From Dyella sp. ASV24 (GTDB lineage: Bacteria; Pseudomonadota; Gammaproteobacteria; Xanthomonadales; Rhodanobacteraceae), in assembly GCF_016428905.1 (NCBI RefSeq), contig NZ_JAELTQ010000006.1:1-64000 (forward strand): a stretch of 64,000 bases of DNA, given 5' to 3'. Positions within the stretch are counted from its first letter, which is position 1. Each line of letters begins with the position of its first letter. The position numbers and the translations under genes were made by a program. Positions 24,579-34,224 of the stretch are shown here, one piece after another. The notes below the pieces were generated by a model. That model saw nothing but the letters and a program-made list of their open reading frames with translations, had not been told where the DNA came from and ran no database searches.

Positions 24579-27379
24579 GCATTCAGCTCCTTCACCGCGA
24601 CGTTGGCTGCGGCGGCGCGCATATCGAGCTCGCGATCCCAGCTCGGATTCTTGGTCAGGGGTACCGACGAGGGCGAGGTCATGGCATTGCCGCCGCGCGA
24701 GTCGATCAGGTATGCGTTTTCGTCGGCCGTCGCCTGCATGTGGAGCTGGAAGATCGTCCCGACAAAGTCGTGCTGCTTGGAGAACTGCTTGAGCAGCGCG
24801 CGCCATTCCTTCGGCGTGATGTCATCTACCAGCACCTGGTTCCGCTCCAGGTGCTCACCCATGAAGTCATCGAATGCAAGTCGGAGATGAGGGCCGTCGG
24901 ATGGCTCCATTGCCCTTGGGTTCTTGATGAGCGCTGCCACCGTCGCGGGAATGTACGGACCCAGCGGGAGCACGCCGGCTTGAAGCCCCTTGGAGGTCTG
25001 AACGGCAATGGGCAGCAGGAGTCGCATCGCTTCCGTGACCTCTTCAGACAGCCGAATGACATTGACGGTCTGGTTGCCGACCTGCAGCGGCACGGTGCTT
25101 CGGGTCGCAAACTTCGCGTCACGCACCATCCAGCCCTTCTTCTCGAGCAGCTTGGTCAGGTCGCCTGGCGGAATGCCCAGGTTGTTGATAGCCGCCGGAT
25201 AGGCAATGTGGAGGTGGCCGCCCTCTTCGAAGACGTGCGTGCCCTCCTTCAGCGACCCATCGCGGATGCGGTCAGCCAGCGCGAGGATGTAGATGCCGGC
25301 GGCCAAGTTGTCGGACTTCTCGAACCACGCTCGCGCCAGCTCCGGCGTTGCAGGCGGCCAGTCGGTACGCGCGGCCCGAGCCTGCGCCTGCCGGACTTCC
25401 TCATCGCGCAGGTCGCGCTCCATGCGACGGTCCCGGAGTTCACCCTGGTCACCTACTTCGGTGGTCCCAGCGCTCCCTTGCTGCGGCAGGTCGTCGTCGC
25501 TGTCTTCTGGCTCGCTGTCGAAGGTCAGCTGAGGTGGGAGTGCGCGTTCACCGGGGATGCCATCGTCGTCTGGGGCAGCCGCGCTCGCGCCCTGCGCGAC
25601 TTTAGGCGTCGCCGCATTTGAGCGCTTACTCTCCCGTGCGGGTGCATCCCTTGCCATTTCGCCAGGAGAAGGCGACGAAGCCGACGCGGTGGCCACGTCA
25701 GGGAGCGGCGTTCCGGCCGCGCCGGGAATGGGCGCGCCGCCTGCAATGATGGAGCCCCACCGGTCACGAGGCGGGTCACCGGGGACAGCATCTGCTGCCA
25801 GCGCCTTCGTGCTCGGCTCGGGCGCGACGGCCGTGTCGGCACTGGACTGTGTAGTCGCTCCGGCTTGGGTTTGGTTTGGCTCCGCAGTGGCAGGGTCTGT
25901 GCCGGCGGCCACCGCATCCGGCGCGGGCTGCACAGCGGACGCCGGTGCGGGTGCTGCTGGAGGGGCCTTCGGTGCGCCGACGGACACGCCGCCGTTAGAG
26001 ATGACTTTGCCCTGCGGATCAAGCACGTCGACCAGCAGTGCCTTCGGCTGCACGATGGAACTGGGGATGACCTCATCGCGAGCGAACACGACGCCGAGGA
26101 CCGGCGCAATGCTCGTCTTGCCGCGATCCTCGATCTGGATACCCAGATTCCAGTTCTGATACTGGCGACCGTCCGGCATGATGTTCGGGCGCACCATCCC
26201 GTGGTCCAAGAGGACGGTCACGATCTTCTGCACGTCCGTAGGCAAGGACGTCTCGCCCGCATCCTTCAGGAGGCCGATCACGTTGGCCAGCACGCCCGGA
26301 TACACGGCCACGACACCTTCCGTGGTCATGTAGATCCCGCTGTCGATGTCGTTGATGACCCAGTCGCCGCTCTCGATCTGATCGTGGATCGTGCGCACGA
26401 CTCGTGCAGCCAGGCCACGGGACCCACCCATGCCGGCCGACGCCTGGCGCTTGCGGGATTCCTTGATGTCGCGCTCAACACTCGCACTGTCGGCGGCTTT
26501 GATAATTGCGCAGAGAGGGTTGCGAGGGTCTACGCCACCGTTCAACGCCATGAGCATGGCATCGATCGCTTCCTGACCATGATGCGCGCCGAGCCAATCC
26601 AAAGTGACCTGAGGGAAGATCCGGTAGACGAGCGCGCCGGTGAACGCTTCATGGCGCTTATGACGCGCGCCCGGGCGCCAATGGATGTTGTAGTAAGGAA
26701 GATTGTGAGCTTGGAGCCAGTCGTACAGCGACGAGGTGTGCGGGTTCCAACTCAAGTTCCCGCTGGCATCCAGCGCGCCCACGTCGACGATGGGCTTGCC
26801 CATATCGTGAATCATCGCACCGAGCATCGCGGCGATACGCCAACGCGGCTCCAGCTGCTTGCGAACGACCGGGGGGTGATCGAGCGCAAAGACCGCTGAC
26901 TCGCACTTCAGCGCCGCATAGAACGCACATTCCAGACCGTGTCGAAACAGGCCGCCCTGACCGTAGTGGTGATGGGTTTCCGAGGCCGGGAGAAGGTGCA
27001 CGTATCGTGCGTACTCATATACCGCCGGCAGAAAGATGCGCTTGAACTCTTCGTGCGAGAGGCCCGAGGTTCGGTGCAGATCGTCGACCAGACCTTGCTG
27101 GCTTGCCACCAGCACCTCAGGGGGAGCCGAAGGAACCGCAAGCCCGACGTCTGGATATGTCGGGATCGGCTGGCCGTTGAACAGCGGCGCGGTCGACGCG
27201 GGGACCGCCGGAGCGAGGGTGTTTGTTGCCGCAGAGGGCGTAGCCCCGGTGGGCGGCGCACCCGTGGCTTGCACCGCGCTCGCAGGCCCGGCTGGCTGAT
27301 TTGGGTTAGGCGCTGCTGCTACCGGCGGGGCTGAGGGCCCACTGCCCTTGCCAAGCATCTTCCTCAAGAACTGAAGCAC
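24575..27379 (-). CDS. traI: MOBH-family TraI relaxase
   Basis: The protein is 934 aa, with a GTG start at 27379 and AGGAG upstream. After a Pro/Ala-rich N-terminus (about 15-70), the TraI_2 relaxase domain spans roughly 90-330. It has HHHYGQGGLFRHGLE (136-150), an HD pair in MIHDMGKP (191-192) and HRPGARHKRHEAF, the metal-binding HD-type motifs of MOBH relaxases. A low-complexity middle (about 460-640) leads to a C-terminal TraI_2_C-like domain (ARAWFEKSDNLAAGIYILALADRIRDG...). It nicks oriT and pilots the DNA strand in conjugation. No oriT was recognised with confidence in the window. Confidence 0.9.
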   Translation of the reverse strand: MLQFLRKMLGKGSGPSAPPVAAAPNPNQPAGPASAVQATGAPPTGATPSAATNTLAPAVPASTAPLFNGQPIPTYPDVGLAVPSAPPEVLVASQQGLVDDLHRTSGLSHEEFKRIFLPAVYEYARYVHLLPASETHHHYGQGGLFRHGLECAFYAALKCESAVFALDHPPVVRKQLEPRWRIAAMLGAMIHDMGKPIVDVGALDASGNLSWNPHTSSLYDWLQAHNLPYYNIHWRPGARHKRHEAFTGALVYRIFPQVTLDWLGAHHGQEAIDAMLMALNGGVDPRNPLCAIIKAADSASVERDIKESRKRQASAGMGGSRGLAARVVRTIHDQIESGDWVINDIDSGIYMTTEGVVAVYPGVLANVIGLLKDAGETSLPTDVQKIVTVLLDHGMVRPNIMPDGRQYQNWNLGIQIEDRGKTSIAPVLGVVFARDEVIPSSIVQPKALLVDVLDPQGKVISNGGVSVGAPKAPPAAPAPASAVQPAPDAVAAGTDPATAEPNQTQAGATTQSSADTAVAPEPSTKALAADAVPGDPPRDRWGSIIAGGAPIPGAAGTPLPDVATASASSPSPGEMARDAPARESKRSNAATPKVAQGASAAAPDDDGIPGERALPPQLTFDSEPEDSDDDLPQQGSAGTTEVGDQGELRDRRMERDLRDEEVRQAQARAARTDWPPATPELARAWFEKSDNLAAGIYILALADRIRDGSLKEGTHVFEEGGHLHIAYPAAINNLGIPPGDLTKLLEKKGWMVRDAKFATRSTVPLQVGNQTVNVIRLSEEVTEAMRLLLPIAVQTSKGLQAGVLPLGPYIPATVAALIKNPRAMEPSDGPHLRLAFDDFMGEHLERNQVLVDDITPKEWRALLKQFSKQHDFVGTIFQLHMQATADENAYLIDSRGGNAMTSPSSVPLTKNPSWDRELDMRAAAANVAVKELNA

Positions 27380-27479
27380 TGTCGCTCCTGCGTCGCGTCC
27401 GTCATTCAGTGCATTCTGGAATCCGGGACGCGCGTTCTAGGTTCGAAAGGACCTCGTATTGCGTAGGGGTTTCCCGTCT
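27380..27479 (-). promoter_or_regulatory. 100-base region upstream of traI
   Basis: The gap separates the HAD gene stop from the traI start. It contains AGGGGTTTCCCG (27465-27476), a motif whose core GGGTTTCC recurs near 35408, 39901 and 61350. No promoter could be placed with confidence. Confidence 0.3.
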
Positions 27480-28016
27480 CTATCGGGGTGCCAGTCTCTG
27501 CTGGAGAAAGGCGATCAGCTCGCCGCAGCGCTTACCTCCAATCCCTTCATTCGGATCTGTCCGGAACAACCAGTCGCAGCTCTCTGGAAAAGGAGCATCG
27601 TCGAGCGCAACAAATCGCTCCACGCCGCGCGAGCGCGCGAATGCCAGGACCTCGTCATGTCTCGCATAGGCCCCGCTAAGCTCAGGGCCAGTCACGTCGC
27701 GCACGCGCTCGGCCAGATGCGCGGTGTCCACGCCATTCATGTCGAGCTGCTGCAGGAGGTACGACCGGCTTCCTGTGCGCCAGTTCGTCGACAGCACGAC
27801 GTCCAACCACGGACACGCCTCAAGGACGGTGTGCAGCTCGGGCAACCAGCAGAACGTGCCCGATTGGTTATGGTGCAACACGCCGTCCCAGTCACAAAAC
27901 AGGATCGGCCTACCGCGAACGCCGGGCCACCCTCGCGTGTCGTACTTTGGCTCAAGAGCTCTCGTGTGGGGAGGTCGGGCTAAGAGGAGATCAAGAAACG
28001 ACTTCAACAGACGCAT
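27480..28016 (-). CDS. HAD-like phosphatase domain protein (HAD-SAK-like)
   Basis: The 178-aa protein has PILFCDWDGVLHH (HAD motif I, DxDGxxH), LDVVLSTNWRTG (motif II, S/T) and FVALDDAP (motif IV). This short cap-less form with a His after the DxDG matches the HAD_SAK group, related to HAD domains found in RNA-repair proteins and in many plasmids and phages. Substrate is unknown. It lies between the TraT terminator and traI. Confidence 0.7.
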   Translation of the reverse strand: MRLLKSFLDLLLARPPHTRALEPKYDTRGWPGVRGRPILFCDWDGVLHHNQSGTFCWLPELHTVLEACPWLDVVLSTNWRTGSRSYLLQQLDMNGVDTAHLAERVRDVTGPELSGAYARHDEVLAFARSRGVERFVALDDAPFPESCDWLFRTDPNEGIGGKRCGELIAFLQQRLAPR

Positions 28017-28030
28017 CTGTGAGCCTCACG

Positions 28031-28069
28031 CAAAAAGAAAGCCCGGGCGGCGCGAACGCGGCCCGGGCA
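28031..28069 (-). terminator. Intrinsic terminator after traT
   Basis: In minus sense GCCCGGGC-CGCGTTCGCGCC-GCCCGGGC forms an 8-bp stem with a further CGCG-type inner pairing, followed directly by TTTCTTTTT. It lies about 130 bases past the traT stop. The stretch 28070-28199 holds nothing else recognised. Confidence 0.8.
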
Positions 28070-28199
28070 GATTTGCAGCACTGAGGACAGGGGGAACAGC
28101 GCTGCAAAAACGGTATCGTTGAAAGTCACGGCGAGCGGAGTAAGTTGCTGTTGCAGCGAGGAATCTCTCACCTTCGCTCGCAATTGCTCCGCTTCCCGA

Positions 28200-28931
28200 T
28201 CAGAACAGGCCGCTGATGCTCTGCGTCAGCCCGCCGAGGACGACCGGCTCTGCCTCGTCCCACTTCAAGTTAACCTTGTTGGCCGTGGAGATGACGCGGG
28301 TACGGTAGCGCTTGTAGTTCGTCTGCTCGTCGTAGGTGACGCGGTCGCCGCCTGAGGTGCCCTGCTTGAGGTTCTGCTCACCGTTGACGTGCACCGGGCC
28401 CTTGGTGCGCTCGGACACCTGCACATCGACGACTGCGGAGAAGTAGACATCCTTCACCATATTGCTGGCGATAAAATCTGCGGCACCCGCTGCGATGCCC
28501 ACCGCGCCGATGCTACGGCCGCTCAGATTGCCATTCAGTGCTGCCGCCGTGGCCGCGCCAGCGATGGCACCATCCAGCGGGCTGCCGAAGCCGGTCACCG
28601 TGGCAGCCTGGGCTGCGGTCTGGCTCACCTGGCCAACCTGCAGGATGTTTGCCTGCAACTGGTACTGGGCAGCTTCGGGGTCATCCACCAGCGTATAGCC
28701 TCGACCCTGCAGCGAGGCCTTCAGCTGCGCGCCGAAATTGAAGTTCGGCTTGTCAGAGGTGTTGCGCACGTCGACGTAGACCGTCTTGGTTGCCGACGGC
28801 GTCAGGAAGACGGTTTCGGACATCTTGTTCTGGACGTCCAGGTTGCGCTTGCTGATGGCCACTGAGCCGGCGGCACAGCCGCCGAGAGAGATGAGTGCAA
28901 CGGCGAGGAGGAGGCCGCGGATCAGATTCAT
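28200..28931 (-). CDS. traT: TraT-like surface exclusion lipoprotein
   Basis: The protein is 243 aa from the ATG at 28931, with GGGGA upstream. The signal peptide ends in a lipobox, ISLGGC, at about residues 15-20, so it is a predicted lipoprotein. The remainder has the TraT pattern: AISKRNLDVQNKMSETVFL, VDVRNTSDKP, a Gly/Ala-rich central hydrophobic stretch (GAIAGAATAAALNG), and GEQNLKQGTSGG with a C-terminal RTRVISTANKVNLKW. TraT proteins sit in the outer membrane, reduce redundant mating and can confer complement resistance. It fits the conjugative context. Confidence 0.9.
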   Translation of the reverse strand: MNLIRGLLLAVALISLGGCAAGSVAISKRNLDVQNKMSETVFLTPSATKTVYVDVRNTSDKPNFNFGAQLKASLQGRGYTLVDDPEAAQYQLQANILQVGQVSQTAAQAATVTGFGSPLDGAIAGAATAAALNGNLSGRSIGAVGIAAGAADFIASNMVKDVYFSAVVDVQVSERTKGPVHVNGEQNLKQGTSGGDRVTYDEQTNYKRYRTRVISTANKVNLKWDEAEPVVLGGLTQSISGLF

Positions 28932-29263
28932 GGTAAATCCCCTTTGTGGTTTGCTGATTGCCCTCATCCCGGTCCTGGGTGAGTAGCGGTGATGCGATCG
29001 CGCCGCAGTCCTTCTCAACGCGATCGGAATTTCCAGTCGGCCCTCCTTGGACACATGCGCCGCTCCTTGCTCCGTCTTGCGTCGCAGCTCCTGCCTCGAA
29101 CGCTCGACGTATCCCGATCCCTTGGGATGCGCTTCCTCTACTTCCTGTATTCGCTGGCGTGGAGCTTTTGCCGGCAGGGCGTCCTGCCCACGTCTTGAAG
29201 CTCTCACGCGAAACGGGGCCGTCCAAAACCACGTCTGGTTCTGCACGACCGTCACTGTGAAAA
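28932..29263 (-). promoter_or_regulatory. 332-base gap between the adhesin gene and traT
   Basis: This region should hold the traT promoter. I see an ATCCC/GGGAT hairpin near 29116 and a GCGATCGC-like palindrome near 28995. No convincing sigma-70 pair or gene was found, and the open frames across it lack an RBS and a coding-like composition. Confidence 0.3.
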
Positions 29264-32200
29264 TCACAGGTCGACGCCGATACCTGCACCGACCGTGGTC
29301 ATGCCTGCCGTCGCGGCACCACCGAAGTTGATGTGCACCTTGTCGCCTACAGACGTTGCGTAGCCGACTGCCACTGCGGACTTACCACCTTGGTAGCCCA
29401 CACCAGCTGCGAGGCGGCCGTTGCCCGTTGCGCTGGCAGATGCGGCTCCCATCTGCGACATGGCGGTGGCCATCGCTCCACTGCGGTTCACTTGGATCTT
29501 CATGTCACGGAATCGGTCGTCAACCGAGCGCGCAAACGTGTTCAGTCCGGACTGCAGATTTGTCATCTGCTGGTTCGTGTAGCCGTTAGCGGTGTTGATG
29601 GCCTGCTGCACCGCTGCGTCCACCTGGCCGACGTTCGCGGCATCTGTCGTCGCGGTACCGGCGGCAACGTTTGTGATCGCGCGCTCGGCGCCAGAGGCAC
29701 CTACAGAGACGGTGTTGGCGCGATTGGCGACAGACCCACTGCCGACCGCCACGGCATTCTGTGCGTCGACCGTTGCGCCCTCGCCCACAGCCACCGAGTG
29801 ATCGGCGTTGACCGTCGTGTTAGCACCGACCGCAACGGAGTGGTCCGCCACGGCCTTGATCTGAGCATTGCTCCCCACGGCGGTGGAGTAGTCAGCTGCA
29901 ACATTAGCCTCACTTCCTACGGCGGTATCGCCATTGCCCGCGGCGAAGCTTGAAGAACCAAGAGCCGTGGCGTTCATGCCATTCGCGGAAGAACTTCCAC
30001 CGACAGCTACCGCGTTCGTATTCGGCTGAGTCTTTGCCGGAGTTCCGGTATCTCCAATCGACGAACCAGCGGCGAGCGAGCTCTCCATCGCACCCAGGCG
30101 GTTGCTGTTGCGAGACAGGACGGTGTCGATGGCGGACAGAGCGTCGGCAACGTTGTTGTATGTCTGACCTTGCAAGCGATAGCTCGGAGGGACAAAGGTG
30201 CCGAACCCAATGGATGCTCCGCCGCCAAGCCATTCACCGATGCTGCTGAGGCTGTAGCCCGCCGTCTGCTGCACCGACAAGAGTTGGCCAAGGTTCACGG
30301 CGTCTGTCGTGGCGGTACCAGCGGCTACGTTGCCAATGACGGTGCCGACCTTTCCGCCCAGCTCGACTCGCCCCTTTCCCGCGTCCGTGTACCCAACGCC
30401 GAGCGTGGACCCGGATCCCACCATGCTCGCTACAGCATCAAGCTGTGAGCGATTCACTGCATCGCTCGGTGCTTGTCCATCTGCAACGTTTGTCAGACGG
30501 ACGGACGTCCCCACGTTGCCAAACGAAATGGCGGAGTGCGACGCATCGGCGTACTGAACCGTATTTGCTGCCGCCTGACGGACCTGACCGACGTTGGCCA
30601 CGTCGGTGTCGTCCATGCCGGCGGCGACATGTGTGATTCGTGTGTCCGCACCAGCATGTGTGGCGTCGAAGACGCTACCAACCGAATCAAACTGGAGCGA
30701 GCTGCTCTGCAGGCTGCTGAGATCCCGGACCACACCCGCGATTGATGTCTGCGTAGCGGCCAAGTTGATATTGGTCGCATGGAGCTGCGAGCCATTCACG
30801 GCATCTGTGCTCGATGACGTCACGGCGCCGGACGCGACGCCCGTGACCGTTCGGTCGCCCGCTGTCCCAGCGACGCTCACGACGGCACCGTCGATTCCTG
30901 CGCCAACTGTAATAGGCTCCCCAGCAGCGGACTGCCGGACAATGCCGATACCCGAACCAGCAAGCTGCGTGTTGATTGCCGACACATCTGCTTCGACGTG
31001 GGAGACGCGGCCCGAAAGCGACGACAGTCCGCTCGCCTGAGTGCTGATGGCGTCCGCATTGGTGGTGAGCGCCGCGTCTACCTTGCCCAGCGCTTCGCCA
31101 ACAGACGACGCAGCTGCTCCCTGAATGGTGTACGAGGGGCCACTTAGCGTCCCGTCCGCTCTGACCGCTGCGCCGCCACCGAGGACGGTGGCAATCGACG
31201 CAGCCGAGTTGTAGGCCTGCCCGCCGTTGATTGCGTCCGTGCTTCCGGAGCTAAAGGCGCCTGCCGCGATACCGGTGAGGACGCGTGCCCCGGCGCTGCC
31301 GGAGAAATCAACGCTTGTTCCATCTGTGGCTGACCCGACTGTCAGGTTGGCACCCGGTGCGCGCTGCTGGACCAGGCCAACCGACGTTCCGTCGAGCTTG
31401 CCGTTGATTGTCGCGAGGTCAGATTGCAACCGGCCGATGTCACCCTTGTTAGCGGTGAGGCTCGAGTCAAGCGCCGACAGCGACGACCCGACATCGTGGT
31501 AACCGGTGCCTTGCACGGTGTAGGTCGGTGCGGAGAGCGTGGCGTTGGCATCGACAGTAGCTCCGCCGCCGAGCGCTGCTGCTAGGTCGCTCGCGTTGCC
31601 TTGCAATGACCTAACGGTCTGGCCGAGTTCGCTCACGCGAGCGCCCATGCCGGTTATGCTCGTCGCTTGGCCAGCAATCGCGGCTGCGTTTGCGGTGTTC
31701 GCCTCGTCGAGAGCCCCCAGCGCGGAACCCACGTCACCATGCGGTGTCCCGCCTATCGAATAGCTAGGCGCGAAAATCGTGCCATCCGGCTTGACCGCTG
31801 CGCCACCGCCAATGACGGTCGCAAGCGACGTAAGAGAGCCATAGATCTGGCCGCCGTTTACCCCGTCAACGCTATTGGCTGCCAGCGCGCCCGCTGCGAC
31901 ATTCGTAAGGCGGCTGCCCATAGGACCCGCGAGCGTGACCGTCGCCCGGGTTGCATCGTCGTAATGCACGGCGTTGGGATCGCTCACGTTGGCCAGCGCA
32001 GTCTGCAGCTGATGCAGATTCACCGCGTCGTACTGCCCCGTGCCGTCGGAGACGTTGATCAAGCGGCGCTGCATATCCTTGTTGCCGAAAGACACGACGG
32101 AGCTTTCCCCTCCGTCGCTCGAGCCACCGCCTATGGCCACTCCGCCGCCGGCCGCAGTGGCTTGGCCACCGATTGCGACACCACCTCCGGCGCCAGAAGC

Positions 32201-34201
32201 CTGAGCACCAAGCGCTACGCCCTGCCAACCCGTGTGGGCCTGGTATCCAATTGAGACGCCACCGTCGCCGCCTGGCTCAACGTAGGTGCCCTGCCCGACC
32301 ATGATCGCCTTATTCGCGTTCACCCCGAAGCCCGCCCTCTGGCCTACAGCAACATTCAAGTCACCGATCATGTTGCCGCCGGCAACAGAGCCCACTAACA
32401 CACTGTTGTTGCTGGTGGCGTTCGTTGCAGCGCCGTTGCCAATGACAACAGCGCTGTCGAAGGTGCCCCGCGCGCCGGCATTGGTACCAAGCAACTGGCT
32501 CTGGTTCGCTGATGTCCCTTGGCCCGCCTGGTAGCCGATCACGTCGCTGAGACTCAGCGTTGTCGCACCCATCGCCACTTGGTAGCCGACGAGAGTTGAA
32601 TCGACGACCTTCGCCGCTCCGTTGCCGGCGTTCGTTCCCAGCGCTGTAATTCCGCCGCTACTTCCCCAGGGGTCCTGCATCGTGGTGGCACCAGCAAGCA
32701 CGCCACTACCGATGGCAGTGTTGTTGCCACCCAGCAACTTTGAGTACGCCTTCTGGCCAACAATGGTGTTGTTATCCGCAAACGGATCAATGGAAATATT
32801 GTCGCCAATGGCGACGTTCTGCTTGGACCCTGCACCCTCCGTCCCAATCGCGACATTGGTGCCAATGGCGAGGTTCGATTCGCCGGTAACAGCGCCCCAT
32901 CCCACAACCGTGTTGTTGTTCCCAGTGGTATTGCCGCCCGGGCGGATTGTCGTCGCACCAGAGCACACGGCGAAATTGAATCCAGCACTGAAGTTGCCGA
33001 GTGGCCCGCAGTAACCCGCGATCACGTTCCAGCCGTACTGGGTAAACCCGGGATTCGCAGCGATAGCAGCATTCATCTGCGCGACGTTCACCGCGTCAGT
33101 GTCCTGCTTGCCCGCAGCGACATGAATCAACTGACGGTCCTGCATAGACGAGCCGATGGAGACTACGTTGTTGCGGCCGTCATCGTTAGACCAGGCTCCG
33201 ATGGCGGTGCTCTGATAGCCCGACGTAGATGCCTGGTAACCCAGCGCGCCCGACTGGTAGCCCGAAGCCTGTGCGTTCATGCCGAACGCGTTTGATCCGT
33301 TTGTGCCTGCCTTTGCGCCCGCGCCGACCGCAGTTCCATCAGTGGCACCGTCACCGGTTGCCGCGTTGTAGCCGATGACGGTGGCATTCGATCCGTTCGA
33401 TACCCTGGCGTTCCCGCCGATGAGAACCGAGTAGCTCGCGGTGCCGTACAGCCCGGCGCTCGACCCGATGACGACGCTGTTCGTGAACTGGCCCATCTGC
33501 CCAGCATTGAGACCAATCAGCTGGGACAGAGACACGTTCGACGCCACGCCCGCCCCCGAGCCAATGATCTGGCTGGACGAGATGTTTGGCGCTCCGGAGC
33601 CTGCCTGGAACCCGATGACAGTGCTTGCGCTAACGCTCTGGGCGTTGTTCGCTGCATTCGAGCCGATGATGTCGGAGATCTGGACGTTCTTTGCCTGATA
33701 GCCAGCGCGGACGCCGACGGCGACGTTATAGCTGCCGCCGGTACTCCCGTTCAGTGCTTCCCACCCGAGAGCGGTTGAGTAGCCAGCAAGACCCGAACTC
33801 AGGACCCCGTTGCCAAGGCCGGTATTGGCGAACCCTTGGACGTTGATGTTGTTACCGACGAGCACGTTCCAGTCGGCCGTGGTGCTGCCAGAATTCACCA
33901 GGGAGCTGATGTTCTGCCCAAGCAGGATGTTATTGCTGCCGGAGGCAGTCAGCGTGCCGCCGATGAGCGTGTTGTTGGTCCCATCGGTGCCGGACGCCTG
34001 GACCACCACCGATGCGTTGCTGCAGAGGGCGAAGTTGAATGTACCGCCGACGTCCGCGCACTGTCCGAGCGTCACATTGCCATTGGCATCTGGCACGCCC
34101 GCGCCTGCCACAGTTCCAGTGTCCACCGTCCCTCCTTGTGCCATCGCGTTGATGGCAAGAAGAACGGACACGGCGAGAATCGATCGAGCGAAAGTGTGCA
34201 T
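29264..34201 (-). CDS. Trimeric autotransporter adhesin (YadA family)
   Basis: The protein is 1645 aa from the ATG at 34201 (MHTFARSILAVSVLLAINAMAQ, a signal peptide). The N-terminal half is built of YadA/Hia-type head repeats (NNTLIGG, SYNVAVGVRAGY and similar). It is duplicated: GQCADVGGTFNFALCS and YCGPLGNFSAGFNFAVCS each begin a similar block. The middle has repeated neck/stalk units (DAVNGGQ, RLTNVAAG, SLSALD). The C-terminus has AVGSNAQIKA-type head repeats, a coiled coil with NTFARSVDDRFRDMK and a YadA anchor of about 70 residues ending GAGIGVDL. It should form an outer-membrane trimer mediating adhesion. The final residue is Leu rather than the usual aromatic. Confidence 0.9.
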   Translation of the reverse strand: MHTFARSILAVSVLLAINAMAQGGTVDTGTVAGAGVPDANGNVTLGQCADVGGTFNFALCSNASVVVQASGTDGTNNTLIGGTLTASGSNNILLGQNISSLVNSGSTTADWNVLVGNNINVQGFANTGLGNGVLSSGLAGYSTALGWEALNGSTGGSYNVAVGVRAGYQAKNVQISDIIGSNAANNAQSVSASTVIGFQAGSGAPNISSSQIIGSGAGVASNVSLSQLIGLNAGQMGQFTNSVVIGSSAGLYGTASYSVLIGGNARVSNGSNATVIGYNAATGDGATDGTAVGAGAKAGTNGSNAFGMNAQASGYQSGALGYQASTSGYQSTAIGAWSNDDGRNNVVSIGSSMQDRQLIHVAAGKQDTDAVNVAQMNAAIAANPGFTQYGWNVIAGYCGPLGNFSAGFNFAVCSGATTIRPGGNTTGNNNTVVGWGAVTGESNLAIGTNVAIGTEGAGSKQNVAIGDNISIDPFADNNTIVGQKAYSKLLGGNNTAIGSGVLAGATTMQDPWGSSGGITALGTNAGNGAAKVVDSTLVGYQVAMGATTLSLSDVIGYQAGQGTSANQSQLLGTNAGARGTFDSAVVIGNGAATNATSNNSVLVGSVAGGNMIGDLNVAVGQRAGFGVNANKAIMVGQGTYVEPGGDGGVSIGYQAHTGWQGVALGAQASGAGGGVAIGGQATAAGGGVAIGGGSSDGGESSVVSFGNKDMQRRLINVSDGTGQYDAVNLHQLQTALANVSDPNAVHYDDATRATVTLAGPMGSRLTNVAAGALAANSVDGVNGGQIYGSLTSLATVIGGGAAVKPDGTIFAPSYSIGGTPHGDVGSALGALDEANTANAAAIAGQATSITGMGARVSELGQTVRSLQGNASDLAAALGGGATVDANATLSAPTYTVQGTGYHDVGSSLSALDSSLTANKGDIGRLQSDLATINGKLDGTSVGLVQQRAPGANLTVGSATDGTSVDFSGSAGARVLTGIAAGAFSSGSTDAINGGQAYNSAASIATVLGGGAAVRADGTLSGPSYTIQGAAASSVGEALGKVDAALTTNADAISTQASGLSSLSGRVSHVEADVSAINTQLAGSGIGIVRQSAAGEPITVGAGIDGAVVSVAGTAGDRTVTGVASGAVTSSSTDAVNGSQLHATNINLAATQTSIAGVVRDLSSLQSSSLQFDSVGSVFDATHAGADTRITHVAAGMDDTDVANVGQVRQAAANTVQYADASHSAISFGNVGTSVRLTNVADGQAPSDAVNRSQLDAVASMVGSGSTLGVGYTDAGKGRVELGGKVGTVIGNVAAGTATTDAVNLGQLLSVQQTAGYSLSSIGEWLGGGASIGFGTFVPPSYRLQGQTYNNVADALSAIDTVLSRNSNRLGAMESSLAAGSSIGDTGTPAKTQPNTNAVAVGGSSSANGMNATALGSSSFAAGNGDTAVGSEANVAADYSTAVGSNAQIKAVADHSVAVGANTTVNADHSVAVGEGATVDAQNAVAVGSGSVANRANTVSVGASGAERAITNVAAGTATTDAANVGQVDAAVQQAINTANGYTNQQMTNLQSGLNTFARSVDDRFRDMKIQVNRSGAMATAMSQMGAASASATGNGRLAAGVGYQGGKSAVAVGYATSVGDKVHINFGGAATAGMTTVGAGIGVDL

Positions 34202-34224
34202 CGGAGGGGCTTCAAGTAGGTGGG

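Noticed and set aside
22662-24806. A 76-residue extension of TraD
   Set aside because: The extra N-terminus is antisense-like and Arg-rich, and the ATGA overlap at 24578 with traI is typical of coupled genes.
27380-27479. oriT next to traI
   Set aside because: No convincing inverted repeat plus nic-type sequence is present; oriT of MOBH elements is often far from traI.
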